In this document: positions 26,720-35,270 of the stretch, piece after piece
Layout: each line of letters begins with the position of its first letter
Position numbering within the stretch: the stretch's first letter is position 1
From: Tenacibaculum sp. 190524A05c
GTDB taxonomy: Bacteria; Bacteroidota; Bacteroidia; Flavobacteriales; Flavobacteriaceae
Direction of reading: 5' to 3'
Length of the DNA stretch: 64,000 nt
Assembly: GCF_964036595.1 (NCBI RefSeq)
Contig: NZ_OZ038523.1
Location: 958,501-1,022,500 of the forward strand
The notes under the pieces: generated by a model
Databases searched by the model: none
Seen by the model: only the letters and a program-made list of their open reading frames with translations
What the model was told of the DNA's origin: nothing
Position numbers and translations under genes: made by a program

Positions 26720-28597
26720 TTAGAATTTATAGTTTATGTTTAAATTATAGTTAATACCAGGCATAGGTCTATTTTGAACTACCGAATACTTGGTGTTCAA
26801 AACATTATTGACTTTAAATCCTATGCTTAAGTTTTGTCCTTCAGTTTTAATTAGATTATAATTACCTCCTATATTAGAAACGGTAAAACGATCTACTACG
26901 TAATCCTCATGATTACTTTCTGTTGTATATACTTTATCATTGAATAATAATTGATAAATCATAGAAAAACGATCGTAACTCAATCCAATATTTGAGTTAC
27001 CTATATGTTTAGGTACAAAAGGTATCGATGTACCTGTTGCTTCATTTACTGCATCTACATATGTATAATTAAGAGATACATTTGCATCAACTTTATCAAA
27101 TATTGATTGATTATAGTTTACAGCTAATTCAATTCCTTGATTTGTTGTTTCATCAAGATTAATAGGAACCCAAACTCCTGGTCTCGTAGGATCTCCATTT
27201 GGTGTCCAAATAATCTTATCTTTTGCATTAATATTGAAATAAGCAACATCAACAAACAATCTTTTCGATTTATATCCTACTCCAAACTCTCCCTGCAATG
27301 ATGTTTCCGGAATTAAATTTTCATTTCCTTGACCTGGCCAAAACAAATCATTATATGTTGGGACTCTATAGTTTCTCGAGGTATTTGCTCTGAAAAAGAA
27401 TTTATTGAATGGCGTTAATTTGAAACCAAAAGCATAACTCAAAGGAACATCAAAATCAGAATTATAATCCTTTCTCAACTTAATATCATAAGAAAATGCT
27501 CTTTTAACTTTATGATTGAAAATGAAAGCCTGAGAGAATTCTCGTCTATTACGTTCTTGTATTTGATCTGTTCTTCCAAATATACTTTCGAATCGAGTAT
27601 TCGAAGTTATAGTTGCATTTATAGATGAGAAAGAATAATCAACTGTGACATCTGAATATATTCTGTCTGAATTTCCGAAATTGAAAACATCTAAATTTTT
27701 ATCTCCGAAATACTTATACTTCTGAAACAAATACCCTAACCTTCCTGTTAATCGCCAGTTGTTCTTTTTATATTCAAGAGATAATAAATTTCTTTGATTT
27801 ATATCTTGATACTTGTCATTGGCTGAAGTTGGATTTGGTAGTTCTCCAGAAAACAAACGATCACCGAAATAATATGTAGTAAAGAATTGTAAAACTAGTG
27901 CGTCTGTAAATTTATACGCATTAGAAAAACTAACTGTATAATTTTCAAAAGCTCCATTTGAATTTCTAAACTCTGAATCTAAAAATGGGTAATCATTGTC
28001 CGATTTACTGTAAGAAACACCAAAATTTAAAGCATACTTTTCGGTTGCATACTTTAATTTATACAAACTATTAATTGAAGTAAAACTACCTACTGTACTA
28101 ACAATTTGATTTGTAAATGTTTTATCTTCTTTAAATTCTAAAACATCGTTCAAGTGAATTGTTCCTCCTATAGCTCCAGATCCAAACTCAATACTTCCTC
28201 CTCCACTTCTTACATTTAATTCATCATACAAACCAACCGTTAAAGAATTAAATCCTGTTTGACCGTTATTAATAGAATTAATATTAATACCATTCCACAT
28301 TACTGCAGTATTTGATGAACTTGTTCCTCTAAAACTAGCAGAACTTGTTCCTCCCACTCCGTGTTCTCTTAAATAAATTGGAGTATTGAAACGTAATAAC
28401 GTAGTGAACGATTCTAGATTATTTACAATTATAGAATCATTCAAGTTTACCACCTTTAAGGATTTTGAGTTCATTAGCAATCTCTTATTCGCCTGAACTA
28501 CCACTTCATCCAAAGGATTATACAAACTATCTTTTTGTGCGTTTACTTTAACTATTGTAACACAAAAACAAAAAATGATAAATAAAACTTGCTTCAT
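26720..28597 (-). CDS. btuB: TonB-dependent vitamin B12 receptor (BtuB-like)
   Basis: 625 residues with a signal peptide (MKQVLFIIFCFCVTIVKVNAQ). TonB box-like LDEVVVQANKR, a plug domain (REHGVGGTSSASFRGTSSSNTAVMWNGI, ELNVRSGGGSIEFGSGAIGG), then a 22-strand-type barrel rich in aromatic residues and ending in ...NLNINYKF, a proper C-terminal Phe. Substrate assignment rests on the cobalamin riboswitch immediately upstream and on the cobalamin salvage genes beyond it. First gene of the btuB-btuG-like transcript. No N-terminal carboxypeptidase-like (SusC-type) domain is present, so this is a classical, not a SusC-type, receptor. Confidence 0.92.
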   Translation of the reverse strand: MKQVLFIIFCFCVTIVKVNAQKDSLYNPLDEVVVQANKRLLMNSKSLKVVNLNDSIIVNNLESFTTLLRFNTPIYLREHGVGGTSSASFRGTSSSNTAVMWNGININSINNGQTGFNSLTVGLYDELNVRSGGGSIEFGSGAIGGTIHLNDVLEFKEDKTFTNQIVSTVGSFTSINSLYKLKYATEKYALNFGVSYSKSDNDYPFLDSEFRNSNGAFENYTVSFSNAYKFTDALVLQFFTTYYFGDRLFSGELPNPTSANDKYQDINQRNLLSLEYKKNNWRLTGRLGYLFQKYKYFGDKNLDVFNFGNSDRIYSDVTVDYSFSSINATITSNTRFESIFGRTDQIQERNRREFSQAFIFNHKVKRAFSYDIKLRKDYNSDFDVPLSYAFGFKLTPFNKFFFRANTSRNYRVPTYNDLFWPGQGNENLIPETSLQGEFGVGYKSKRLFVDVAYFNINAKDKIIWTPNGDPTRPGVWVPINLDETTNQGIELAVNYNQSIFDKVDANVSLNYTYVDAVNEATGTSIPFVPKHIGNSNIGLSYDRFSMIYQLLFNDKVYTTESNHEDYVVDRFTVSNIGGNYNLIKTEGQNLSIGFKVNNVLNTKYSVVQNRPMPGINYNLNINYKF

Positions 28598-28611
28598 TAT
28601 ACGTCCTCTAA

Positions 28612-28798
28612 AAACCTTTATCCCGAAGGTTTGTTATCATATAACTCTTGGCAGGTCTCCTGGCTTGCGTATTGTAACTCACCTTCCCGCTTTCGCAGTG
28701 GTAAAAAGTAATAGCTACAATCGTATTAGCTTACAGTTGCGGGAACAGCTTCGGTTTCTCACCGAATTCCCTTTTAATTTATTCCAATGACATTAGAA
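28612..28798 (-). promoter_or_regulatory. cobalamin (B12/AdoCbl) riboswitch and expression platform
   Basis: On the minus strand, the conserved blocks run GGGAATTCGGTGAGAAACCG, AAGCTGTTCCCGCAACTGTA, the B12-box region ACCACTGCG, GGGAAGGTGAGTTAC and finally AAGCCAGGAGACCTGCC (28650-28666), exactly the order of the class. The aptamer spans about 28643-28798. Between it and the btuB ATG lies a small hairpin (AAACCTT/AAGGTTT with a T-run, 28612-28632) that could be the expression platform. High cobalamin should shut off btuB and the btuG-like gene. Limits of the aptamer are approximate. Confidence 0.93.
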
Positions 28799-28832
28799 TA
28801 AAACCAAAAATCGAGGCAAATTTATGTTTTAA

Positions 28833-28945
28833 TTACAAATTAGCAACTACTAAATCATGATAATTTGCGAATTTAACGTTTAACTCTTGTGAAATTGAGT
28901 ACTATTCAGTGTAAATAATCACTGTAAAAGCTTAATTTATTGCTA
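28833..28945 (-). pseudogene. decayed 3' fragment of a btuF-like gene
   Basis: Bases 28833-28912 resemble the last ~26 codons of the intact btuF-like gene at 31372-31450. A 31-base core is identical (28858-28888 = 31397-31427). Translated on the minus strand, the fragment ends LNVKFANYHDLVVANL-stop, against LNVKFANYHDLLVADL-stop in the intact gene. It carries an in-frame TAG a few codons upstream and a further stop beyond, and similarity fades near 28945. It lies immediately upstream of the cobalamin riboswitch, the position expected of a complete btuF-like gene in the ancestral operon. Confidence 0.8.
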
Positions 28946-29017
28946 GTCCTTTTTATTAAAATCTACATTTTTTCCATAACTGGATGTTTACTTTTTAAAA
29001 TCCATTCACACTAAGAG

Positions 29018-29032
29018 TTGATGATTCATCAA
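29018..29032. promoter_or_regulatory. 15-base palindrome upstream of the CDC-like toxin gene
   Basis: TTGATGATTCATCAA, perfectly symmetric about its middle T/A, lies 34 bases before the ATG at 29067. It may be an operator or chance; no regulator is adjacent. Confidence 0.3.
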
Positions 29033-29066
29033 AACATCATTAAATAAAATCAAAAACTCAAGTAAA

Positions 29067-31256
29067 ATGAAAAAATTAAGAAAGCTAATGATCATTGGAA
29101 TTCTTGCAGTAGGACAAGTTCTAATATCACAAAATCAAACCATCTCTAAATCATTCAGTAAAAAAGCCAATAAACCTTTACTGAACACGATAAAAAATCA
29201 ATCTTTTACAGGAACTTGGAACACCTCTTTTGGTGAACTAAGACTTAAACAGTCTGGGAATAAAGTGTACGGTGATTATAAAAACGTTGGGAAAATAAAT
29301 GGAATTTATAACAGCAAAACAAAAAAACTTACAGGTACGTTTACCAATAGAAAGAAAAAAGGATTTATAGAATTCATATTATCTGGAAATAAATTTACTG
29401 GTAAATGGGGTTGGAATAAAGGTAAACTTAATAGTACATGGAACGGTACAAAAACTAATTCAGCATCGAAAACTACAGTAACTAAAAACTTAACTGTTTC
29501 TAAAAACAAGAACATTAATTGGAAACGAATTTTTAAACAACCTGTGGTTATTAATTCATATAATAAAGGTACTGCACCAAAAGCAAACAGACCAGTTGTA
29601 AAAACTGTAAATGGTGAGACTGTTACGGTATCTATAAATGAAAAAGGTAAATTCAGTAATCGCCAGAGAGAAACCAAAACTGTACAAAAGGATAGGGATT
29701 GTGTACAAAGAACCTATACCATGGATGTTAATACAAGTACAATTGATTTTATAAAAATGAATCAAAATGCAGATTGGTTACAACCTGGAGCTTTGTTAGA
29801 AACTCAATCGGTATTAACGGGAAGCAACGCTGTAGCTTATCAAGCAAGAAATCCTATTAATTTAGCCATTACTGCAAACGGAGAACGAATTATTAAAAGT
29901 GTAACTGTTAACAATCCTACTCCTACTCAATTAACTAGTGAAGCTAACAGATTGATTTCTCAATCTAACAGTTATGCATCAGGAGCGGAAATTAAATACG
30001 AGTCAAAAGAAATTCATTCAGAAAAGGATTTTGCGTTAAAAGTAAATGGATATTACAATGATATTTCAGGAATCAAAGCTAGTCTAGGATTTAACTTTAG
30101 TAAAAAAACGAAACGTAATTATGTACTTGTAGATTTTACACAAAGCTATTATACAATTTTTACAGATCCTTTGAACCCTACACAAGTTTTTAAAAATCCA
30201 TCTGACAATTCTAAAGTTAATGATTACGTATATATCAGTAGTGTTACTTACGGTAGAAGAGCATTGCTTATGCTAGAAACTGATTATACAGCAAAACAAG
30301 TAGAATCAGCATTAAACGCAGAATATGATGCTGCTGGCACTCGAGGAGGAGTAAATATTGATGTAAACATGAAAGATATTATCAGCAACTCAAATAAAAA
30401 ACTAATTGTTTACGGAGGTAGCGCTAGAGATGCAGTAAAAATCATTAATGAAAATGATATGTTGAAAGGGTTTAAAAATTACATTCAAAGTTCTTTTAAT
30501 GGAGTTGGTACAGGAAATGGTAAACCTATTGGATATTCGTTCCGATTTGCTTCTGATAATAAATTATGTGCACTAAGAAGTCAATTCAAACAAACAAGAG
30601 AGGAATGCAAACCATTTGTACCTGAAGTGAAAGTTAAATTAACGATTTCTAAAGTAAAGTGTTTAGCAAGTGATGATAGAGATAACATGGATGATTATAT
30701 CATTAATCTTTCTGCAAAGAGTAAAAACCATAATGGAAAAATAATTCCAATGGTACAGCCTGAATTTTTATTTAGAAATGCGATACATGATAATTTATAC
30801 AAATCCAATAAAAACAATGTCCGTCTTATCAAATCAGATGAAAAAGCGCAAATTCACATAAGAGAAGGTAAAACTCAATCAATTTATAACTCTGGAATCT
30901 ATAAAATATCAAAAGAAGATATTGGATCTAATGCTTCCATTGATTTAACATTAGACATCGTGGAAAGAACTGGTAAAGACAGGATCAGAATTGCAAAAAA
31001 TGAACTAAGAAGGATCAACTTAAAAGAGGCATTACGCTATCTTCAAAAAGTAACCAACTTTACCGATTACGGAAACCCTATAAATAAAAGTGGTGATATT
31101 AAAGGTAGATACATAAAATTAAAACAAGGATATACTATTATGAAAGAAGTAGGAAATCCAGATGGTCAAAGAGTTTTAGAAGGATATTTTTGGAATGGAA
31201 ACAAAAAAAGAAAAACTGCTGTTTTCTTCACCTTAGAACTTGTAGAAGACAATTAA
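29067..31256 (+). CDS. secreted cholesterol-dependent-cytolysin-like (CDCL) pore-forming protein
   Basis: 729 residues with a signal peptide (KLMIIGILAVGQVLISQ). Residues ~47-129 form a beta-rich module (FTGTWNTSFGELRLKQSGNK and similar strands). Residues ~155-515 match the thiol-activated cytolysin core: PINLAITANGERIIKSV, GIKASLGFNFSKKTKRNYV, DFTQSYYTIFTDP (356-368), YISSVTYGRRALLMLE (389-404), IVYGGSARDAVKII (447-460) and GKPIGYSFRFASDN (485-498), each parallel to a streptolysin O segment such as ISSVAYGRQVY and VIYGGSAKDEV. The cholesterol-binding undecapeptide is absent; residues ~519-729 are a different C-terminal region. This is the layout of the CDCL proteins of Bacteroidota, in which two components assemble a pore. 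No second component is in the window. Confidence 0.88.
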   Translation: MKKLRKLMIIGILAVGQVLISQNQTISKSFSKKANKPLLNTIKNQSFTGTWNTSFGELRLKQSGNKVYGDYKNVGKINGIYNSKTKKLTGTFTNRKKKGFIEFILSGNKFTGKWGWNKGKLNSTWNGTKTNSASKTTVTKNLTVSKNKNINWKRIFKQPVVINSYNKGTAPKANRPVVKTVNGETVTVSINEKGKFSNRQRETKTVQKDRDCVQRTYTMDVNTSTIDFIKMNQNADWLQPGALLETQSVLTGSNAVAYQARNPINLAITANGERIIKSVTVNNPTPTQLTSEANRLISQSNSYASGAEIKYESKEIHSEKDFALKVNGYYNDISGIKASLGFNFSKKTKRNYVLVDFTQSYYTIFTDPLNPTQVFKNPSDNSKVNDYVYISSVTYGRRALLMLETDYTAKQVESALNAEYDAAGTRGGVNIDVNMKDIISNSNKKLIVYGGSARDAVKIINENDMLKGFKNYIQSSFNGVGTGNGKPIGYSFRFASDNKLCALRSQFKQTREECKPFVPEVKVKLTISKVKCLASDDRDNMDDYIINLSAKSKNHNGKIIPMVQPEFLFRNAIHDNLYKSNKNNVRLIKSDEKAQIHIREGKTQSIYNSGIYKISKEDIGSNASIDLTLDIVERTGKDRIRIAKNELRRINLKEALRYLQKVTNFTDYGNPINKSGDIKGRYIKLKQGYTIMKEVGNPDGQRVLEGYFWNGNKKRKTAVFFTLELVEDN

Positions 31257-31277
31257 AATACTAATATTGACTTAATA

Positions 31278-31312
31278 CAAAGATTCTTCGTTTTGAAGAA
31301 TCTTTGTTGTTT
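31278..31312 (+). terminator. Rho-independent terminator of the CDCL gene
   Basis: CAAAGATTCTTC/GAAGAATCTTTG 12-bp stem with a GTTTT loop and a T-rich tail, 21 bases after the stop. Also faces the convergent btuF-like gene. Confidence 0.85.
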
Positions 31313-31371
31313 ATTTCTAAAATATGTTTAATCTATAATCCGTTATGAATAGAAACAAATTCATGGAAGAT

Positions 31372-32310
31372 TTATAAATCAGCCACTAATAAATCGTGAT
31401 AATTTGCGAATTTAACGTTTAACTCTTCTGAAACTGAATAATATTCAGGATGAATCATTGCTGCCAAACATTCAATTCCATCAACTAAAGTACTTGCAGA
31501 TGACTGCGTAAACATTGCAAAATCTGCTATGTACACTTGTTTATTTTTTACAGCTCTTAATTCATTCCAATTTGGTTTATCAATTAAAAACTCCATGTCT
31601 TCCATCGTTCTTTCTATACCATAACCACATGGAGCAATAATTAAAACTTCAGGATCATATTTTACTATTTTATCCCAAGAAATAACAACACTATCACCTG
31701 ATGGATGCGATAATAAATCTATGCCTCCAGCATAACCAATTTGATGAGGAATCCAGTGACCACAATTAAACAATGGCTCAATCCATTCCAATAACATTAT
31801 ACTTTTCGATTGAATCTTATGCTCTCTTTGTACATCAACTACATTGGCTATTCTCTCTTTCAATCCATTAATGTAATTTATACCAATAGTTTCTTGCTTC
31901 ATTGCTTTAGCTATTGTTAACGCATTATCAAAAACATCTTCTAAAGAATTCGGTGTTATGGATACAAGTTCAGGTACTTTTGGCAATTTATAAGCTGATC
32001 TTGCCACAGACTCCGTATCAATCTGACAAACATCACATACATCTTGAGTGAAAATTAAATCTGGCGCAACACTTTCTAAAATTGGCTCATCTACATAATA
32101 TAATGTTCCTCCTTCAGCTTTAGTTTTAGAGAAGATTGCATTGATTTCTTCACTCGTTAAAGTTTGTCCTTCCAATTTATATTTTACCACAACTTTTTTC
32201 TCTTCTAAAGCAATTGATGGACACTCAAATGTGATTCCTTCCAAATAGTTTTGAAGTCCCATATCATAAATCATTTGCGTTACCGCAGGCATAAAAGAAG
32301 ATACTTTCAT
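31372..32310 (-). CDS. BtuF-like cobalamin-binding protein without signal peptide
   Basis: 312 residues. TroA/BtuF-type substrate-binding fold: VSSFMPAVTQMIYDMGLQNYLEGIT at the start, PDLIFTQDVCDVCQ, a long linking helix (SLEDVFDNALTIAKAM), IMLLEWIEPLFNCGHWIPHQIGYAGG, and YDPEVLIIAPCGYGIERT. The start shows no signal peptide or lipobox, unlike the second BtuF-type gene at 35260; such signal-less members are often annotated cobalamin-binding protein in Bacteroidota. It may act in the cytosol or be a degraded transporter part. Divergent from cobU, with a TATTTTTG -7 element at 32330-32337 on the minus strand. A decayed copy of its 3' end lies 2.5 kb downstream, beyond the CDCL gene. Confidence 0.85.
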   Translation of the reverse strand: MKVSSFMPAVTQMIYDMGLQNYLEGITFECPSIALEEKKVVVKYKLEGQTLTSEEINAIFSKTKAEGGTLYYVDEPILESVAPDLIFTQDVCDVCQIDTESVARSAYKLPKVPELVSITPNSLEDVFDNALTIAKAMKQETIGINYINGLKERIANVVDVQREHKIQSKSIMLLEWIEPLFNCGHWIPHQIGYAGGIDLLSHPSGDSVVISWDKIVKYDPEVLIIAPCGYGIERTMEDMEFLIDKPNWNELRAVKNKQVYIADFAMFTQSSASTLVDGIECLAAMIHPEYYSVSEELNVKFANYHDLLVADL

Positions 32311-32410
32311 AATAGTAAATTTAACATAGCAAAAATACGCAGTTCTGAATTATAATTTTCTTTTTGCAAAAAATCTTTCAATCTTTGTTCCGACTAAATA
32401 ATTCTTCAAT

Positions 32411-32914
32411 ATGATGTATTATATCACAGGAGGTGAACGCTCTGGAAAGAGTAGTTATGCACAAAAATTAGCAGAATCTTTATCCGAAAAACCTTATTAC
32501 TTGGCGACTTCAAGAATTTGGGATGAAGATTTTAAAAATCGTGTAAAACGACATATTTCTGATCGCGATGAGCGTTGGACTACGATAGAGGAAGAAAAGA
32601 ACATTAGTGCTGTTATTCCTGAACAAGCAACTGTTGTTATTGATTGTGTTACCTTATGGTTAACTAACTTTTTTGCTGATACAAAAAACAATATTGAAGA
32701 ATCTTTGCGTCTAGCCAAAGAAGAAATTACAAAACTTTCAGAGTTAAATGCAACCATAATTATAATTTCAAATGAAATTGGAATGGGACTTCATGCACAA
32801 ACAGAGTCTGGCAGAAAATTTACCGAACTTCAAGGTTGGGTAAATCAGTTTATCGCCAATAAAGCTGATAAAGCCACATTCATGGTCTCAGGTTTACCAT
32901 TAACTTTAAAATAA
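32411..32914 (+). CDS. cobU: adenosylcobinamide kinase / adenosylcobinamide-phosphate guanylyltransferase
   Basis: 167 residues. P-loop at the very start (YITGGERSGKSSYAQ), then PYYLATSRIWDEDFKNRVKRHISDR with the conserved His that is guanylylated, WTTIEEEKN, VVIDCVTLWLTNFF and IIISNEIGMGLHAQTESGRKFTELQG. These are all CobU signatures. It phosphorylates adenosylcobinamide and transfers GMP to it, the nucleotide-loop activation step. Two ATGs are adjacent (32411 and 32414); either could serve. First gene of the cobU-cobT-cobS-cobC-btuF unit, with intergenic gaps of 8-21 bases or overlaps. Confidence 0.95.
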   Translation: MMYYITGGERSGKSSYAQKLAESLSEKPYYLATSRIWDEDFKNRVKRHISDRDERWTTIEEEKNISAVIPEQATVVIDCVTLWLTNFFADTKNNIEESLRLAKEEITKLSELNATIIIISNEIGMGLHAQTESGRKFTELQGWVNQFIANKADKATFMVSGLPLTLK

Positions 32915-32922
32915 TCAACTGA

Positions 32923-33954
32923 ATGATTCAACCAATATCAACCGAATTAGAAAATCAATTACAAGAGAAAATAGATTTTAAAACGAAACCAATTGGTTCT
33001 TTAGGAACTTTAGAAACCATAGCCAAACAAATTGGTCAAATTCAAAATACACTTTCACCAACCTTAAACCAACCTACTATTGTTGTTTTTGCTGGAGATC
33101 ATGGAGTTGTAAAAAGCAAACCTGTGAGTCCGTACCCACAAGAAGTAACGCAACAAATGGTCCTCAACTTTTTACAAGGTGGAGCAGCTATTAATGTTTT
33201 TTGTAATCAAAACGACATTAATTTACACATTGTAGATGCTGGTGTAAATGGTGATTTTCCAGAAAACGAGAAGTTGATAAACGCTAAAATAGGATTAGGA
33301 ACTTCGGATTACAGCGAAGGACCTGCCATGAATAGTTCGCAACTTGAAGAAGCTTTAGTAAAAGGGAAAGAAATAGTTAAAGATCTGCACCAAAAAGGAA
33401 CCAACATCATTGGATTTGGTGAAATGGGAATTGGTAATACTTCTTCAGCATCTTTGCTAATGACTTATTTTACTGGAATTCCTATTGAAGAATGTGTTGG
33501 AAGAGGAACAGGATTAGACGATAATGGAGTTCATAAAAAAGCAGAAGTTTTAAGAAATGTTTTCGATTTACATAGTTCTAATATCAAAACACCTAAAGAT
33601 GCTATTCAATTTTTTGGAGGTTTTGAAATCGTAATGATGGTTGGTGCTATGTTGGAAGCTGCCGCTTTAAAAATGACCATTATTGTAGATGGATTTATCG
33701 TAACTTCAGCTTTATTAAGCGCTTACTATTTAGACAAAAACATCCTTGATTATTGCATTTTTGCGCACACATCAGGAGAACAAGGACATCAAAAAATGTT
33801 AGATCATTTAAAGGTTACTCCGCTATTACATATAGGAATGCGATTAGGAGAAGGATCTGGAGCTGCTGTTGCCTTTCCAATTATCAAATCTTCTGTTGAG
33901 TTCTTAAATAAAATGGCCACGTTTAAAAGTGCTAATGTTTCTGAAGCGAATTAA
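32923..33954 (+). CDS. cobT: nicotinate-nucleotide:dimethylbenzimidazole phosphoribosyltransferase
   Basis: 343 residues. Motifs: KTKPIGSLGTLE, VVFAGDHGVVKSKPVSPYPQEVT, GGAAINVF, FGEMGIGNTSSASLLM, VGRGTGLDDNGVHKKAEV and the C-terminal GMRLGEGSGAAVAFPII, whose Glu is the catalytic base in CobT. Makes alpha-ribazole phosphate from a lower-ligand base (typically DMB) and NaMN. The presence of CobT with CobU/CobS and without any corrin-ring genes nearby points to salvage and remodelling of imported corrinoids. Second gene of the unit, 8 bases after cobU. Confidence 0.96.
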   Translation: MIQPISTELENQLQEKIDFKTKPIGSLGTLETIAKQIGQIQNTLSPTLNQPTIVVFAGDHGVVKSKPVSPYPQEVTQQMVLNFLQGGAAINVFCNQNDINLHIVDAGVNGDFPENEKLINAKIGLGTSDYSEGPAMNSSQLEEALVKGKEIVKDLHQKGTNIIGFGEMGIGNTSSASLLMTYFTGIPIEECVGRGTGLDDNGVHKKAEVLRNVFDLHSSNIKTPKDAIQFFGGFEIVMMVGAMLEAAALKMTIIVDGFIVTSALLSAYYLDKNILDYCIFAHTSGEQGHQKMLDHLKVTPLLHIGMRLGEGSGAAVAFPIIKSSVEFLNKMATFKSANVSEAN

Positions 33955-33975
33955 AAATCATATTCATTTGACATA

Positions 33976-34740
33976 ATGAAAAAACAAGTCCATTATTTTT
34001 TAACCGCAGTACTATTTTTCACGAGAATTCCTTGTCCGAAATGGGTAGATCATTCTCCAGATGTTCTGAATAAAAGTAGCAGGTATTTTTCTCTCGTAGG
34101 AATCGTTGTTGGATCAATTTCTGCTTTGATTTATTATTTGGCGAGCTTTGTATTTTCAACAGATATTGCTTTAGTGATTAGTATGGTAAGTTCAGTTTGG
34201 ACAACCGGTGCTTTTCACGAAGATGGTTTTGCAGATGTATGTGATGGATTTGGTGGTGGTTGGACCAAAGAGAAGATTCTAACAATTATGAAAGATTCTC
34301 GTTTAGGAACATTTGGAGTTATTGGCCTAATTAGCATTCTAGCGATTAAATTTCTAAGTCTTAAAGAACTTTCATTACAAAACTCAATTCCATTTATTTT
34401 GATCTCAGGTCATGCTATAAGTCGGTTTATAGCAACAGTTTTACTTTACACACACGAATACGTTCGAGATATTGATAGTTCTAAAGTAAAACCAACTACA
34501 AAACAAATGAGCACAAAATCATTAGTGATTTCTGGGATATTTGGAGTTTTACCTCTCTTACTGTTTCAAGATAAATTAGTATTCCTATCAATAATTCCTC
34601 TTTTTATCTGTTATGCCTATATGGGGCGTTTTTTCAATAAATGGATCGGTGGTCAAACTGGAGATTGTGCAGGGGCTTTACAACAAGTTGCTGAAGTCGT
34701 TTTTTATCTTTCATTATTAGTAATATGGAAATTGTTCTAG
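33976..34740 (+). CDS. cobS: adenosylcobinamide-GDP ribazoletransferase (cobalamin synthase)
   Basis: 254 residues, polytopic inner-membrane protein with about six hydrophobic segments. N-terminal FLTAVLFFTRIPCPKW, TGAFHEDGFADVCDGFGGGWTKEKIL with the conserved acidic metal-binding DGFAD..DGF motif, KDSRLGTFGVIGL, and GGQTGDCAGALQQVAEV near the end are all CobS signatures. Joins adenosylcobinamide-GDP with alpha-ribazole (phosphate) to finish cobalamin. The 3' end overlaps the cobC start by 16 bases, implying translational coupling. Confidence 0.95.
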   Translation: MKKQVHYFLTAVLFFTRIPCPKWVDHSPDVLNKSSRYFSLVGIVVGSISALIYYLASFVFSTDIALVISMVSSVWTTGAFHEDGFADVCDGFGGGWTKEKILTIMKDSRLGTFGVIGLISILAIKFLSLKELSLQNSIPFILISGHAISRFIATVLLYTHEYVRDIDSSKVKPTTKQMSTKSLVISGIFGVLPLLLFQDKLVFLSIIPLFICYAYMGRFFNKWIGGQTGDCAGALQQVAEVVFYLSLLVIWKLF

Positions 34741-35270
34741 TAAGACATACAACACCAGATATAGCAAAAGGAATTTGTTATGGTCAATCTGATATTGATG
34801 TAGTAACTTCTTTCGAACAAGAAGCTCAATCCATAGTTTCAAAACTTAAGAAATATAATTTCGATAGCATGTATTCCAGTCCTCTGCAACGCTGTAAAAA
34901 ATTGGCCCATAAAATTGGAAAGGATTTCAGTTTCGATGATAGGTTACTCGAATTAAATTTTGGGGACTGGGAATTGAAACCGTGGGACGATATTCCTAAA
35001 GAAGAAATAAATCCTTGGATGGAAGATTTTGTCAACCAAACTCCCAAAAACGGAGAATCTTATGTTGATCTTAACAAGAGAACGACTTCATTTGTAGAAG
35101 AAACTCTTAAAACATCTTATGACACTGTTCTTATTGTAACACACGCAGGTGTTATAAGAAGTCTCTGGGCTTATTTTCATCAAATTCCGTTAGAAAAATC
35201 ATTTGATTTAAAATTAGAATACGGAGAAATATTAACAATAAACACTCTTGATTTACATCATGAATCTTAA
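34725..35270 (+). CDS. cobC: alpha-ribazole phosphatase, histidine phosphatase family
   Basis: 181 residues. Histidine phosphatase (phosphoglycerate-mutase-like) fold: the catalytic motif is VLVRHTTPD (RHT with the phosphoacceptor His), SSPLQRCKKLA with the second Arg, LLELNFGDWELKPWDDI, and VTHAGVIRSL with the second His. Removes phosphate from alpha-ribazole phosphate or adenosylcobalamin phosphate. Substrate assignment relies on the operon: it overlaps cobS upstream by 16 bases and the BtuF-type lipoprotein downstream by 11 bases. Confidence 0.9.
   Translation: MEIVLVRHTTPDIAKGICYGQSDIDVVTSFEQEAQSIVSKLKKYNFDSMYSSPLQRCKKLAHKIGKDFSFDDRLLELNFGDWELKPWDDIPKEEINPWMEDFVNQTPKNGESYVDLNKRTTSFVEETLKTSYDTVLIVTHAGVIRSLWAYFHQIPLEKSFDLKLEYGEILTINTLDLHHES

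Noticed and set aside
28575..28790. 71-residue open frame over the cobalamin riboswitch on the plus strand
   Set aside because: Lies antisense to the aptamer, whose conserved blocks explain the sequence; no protein features.
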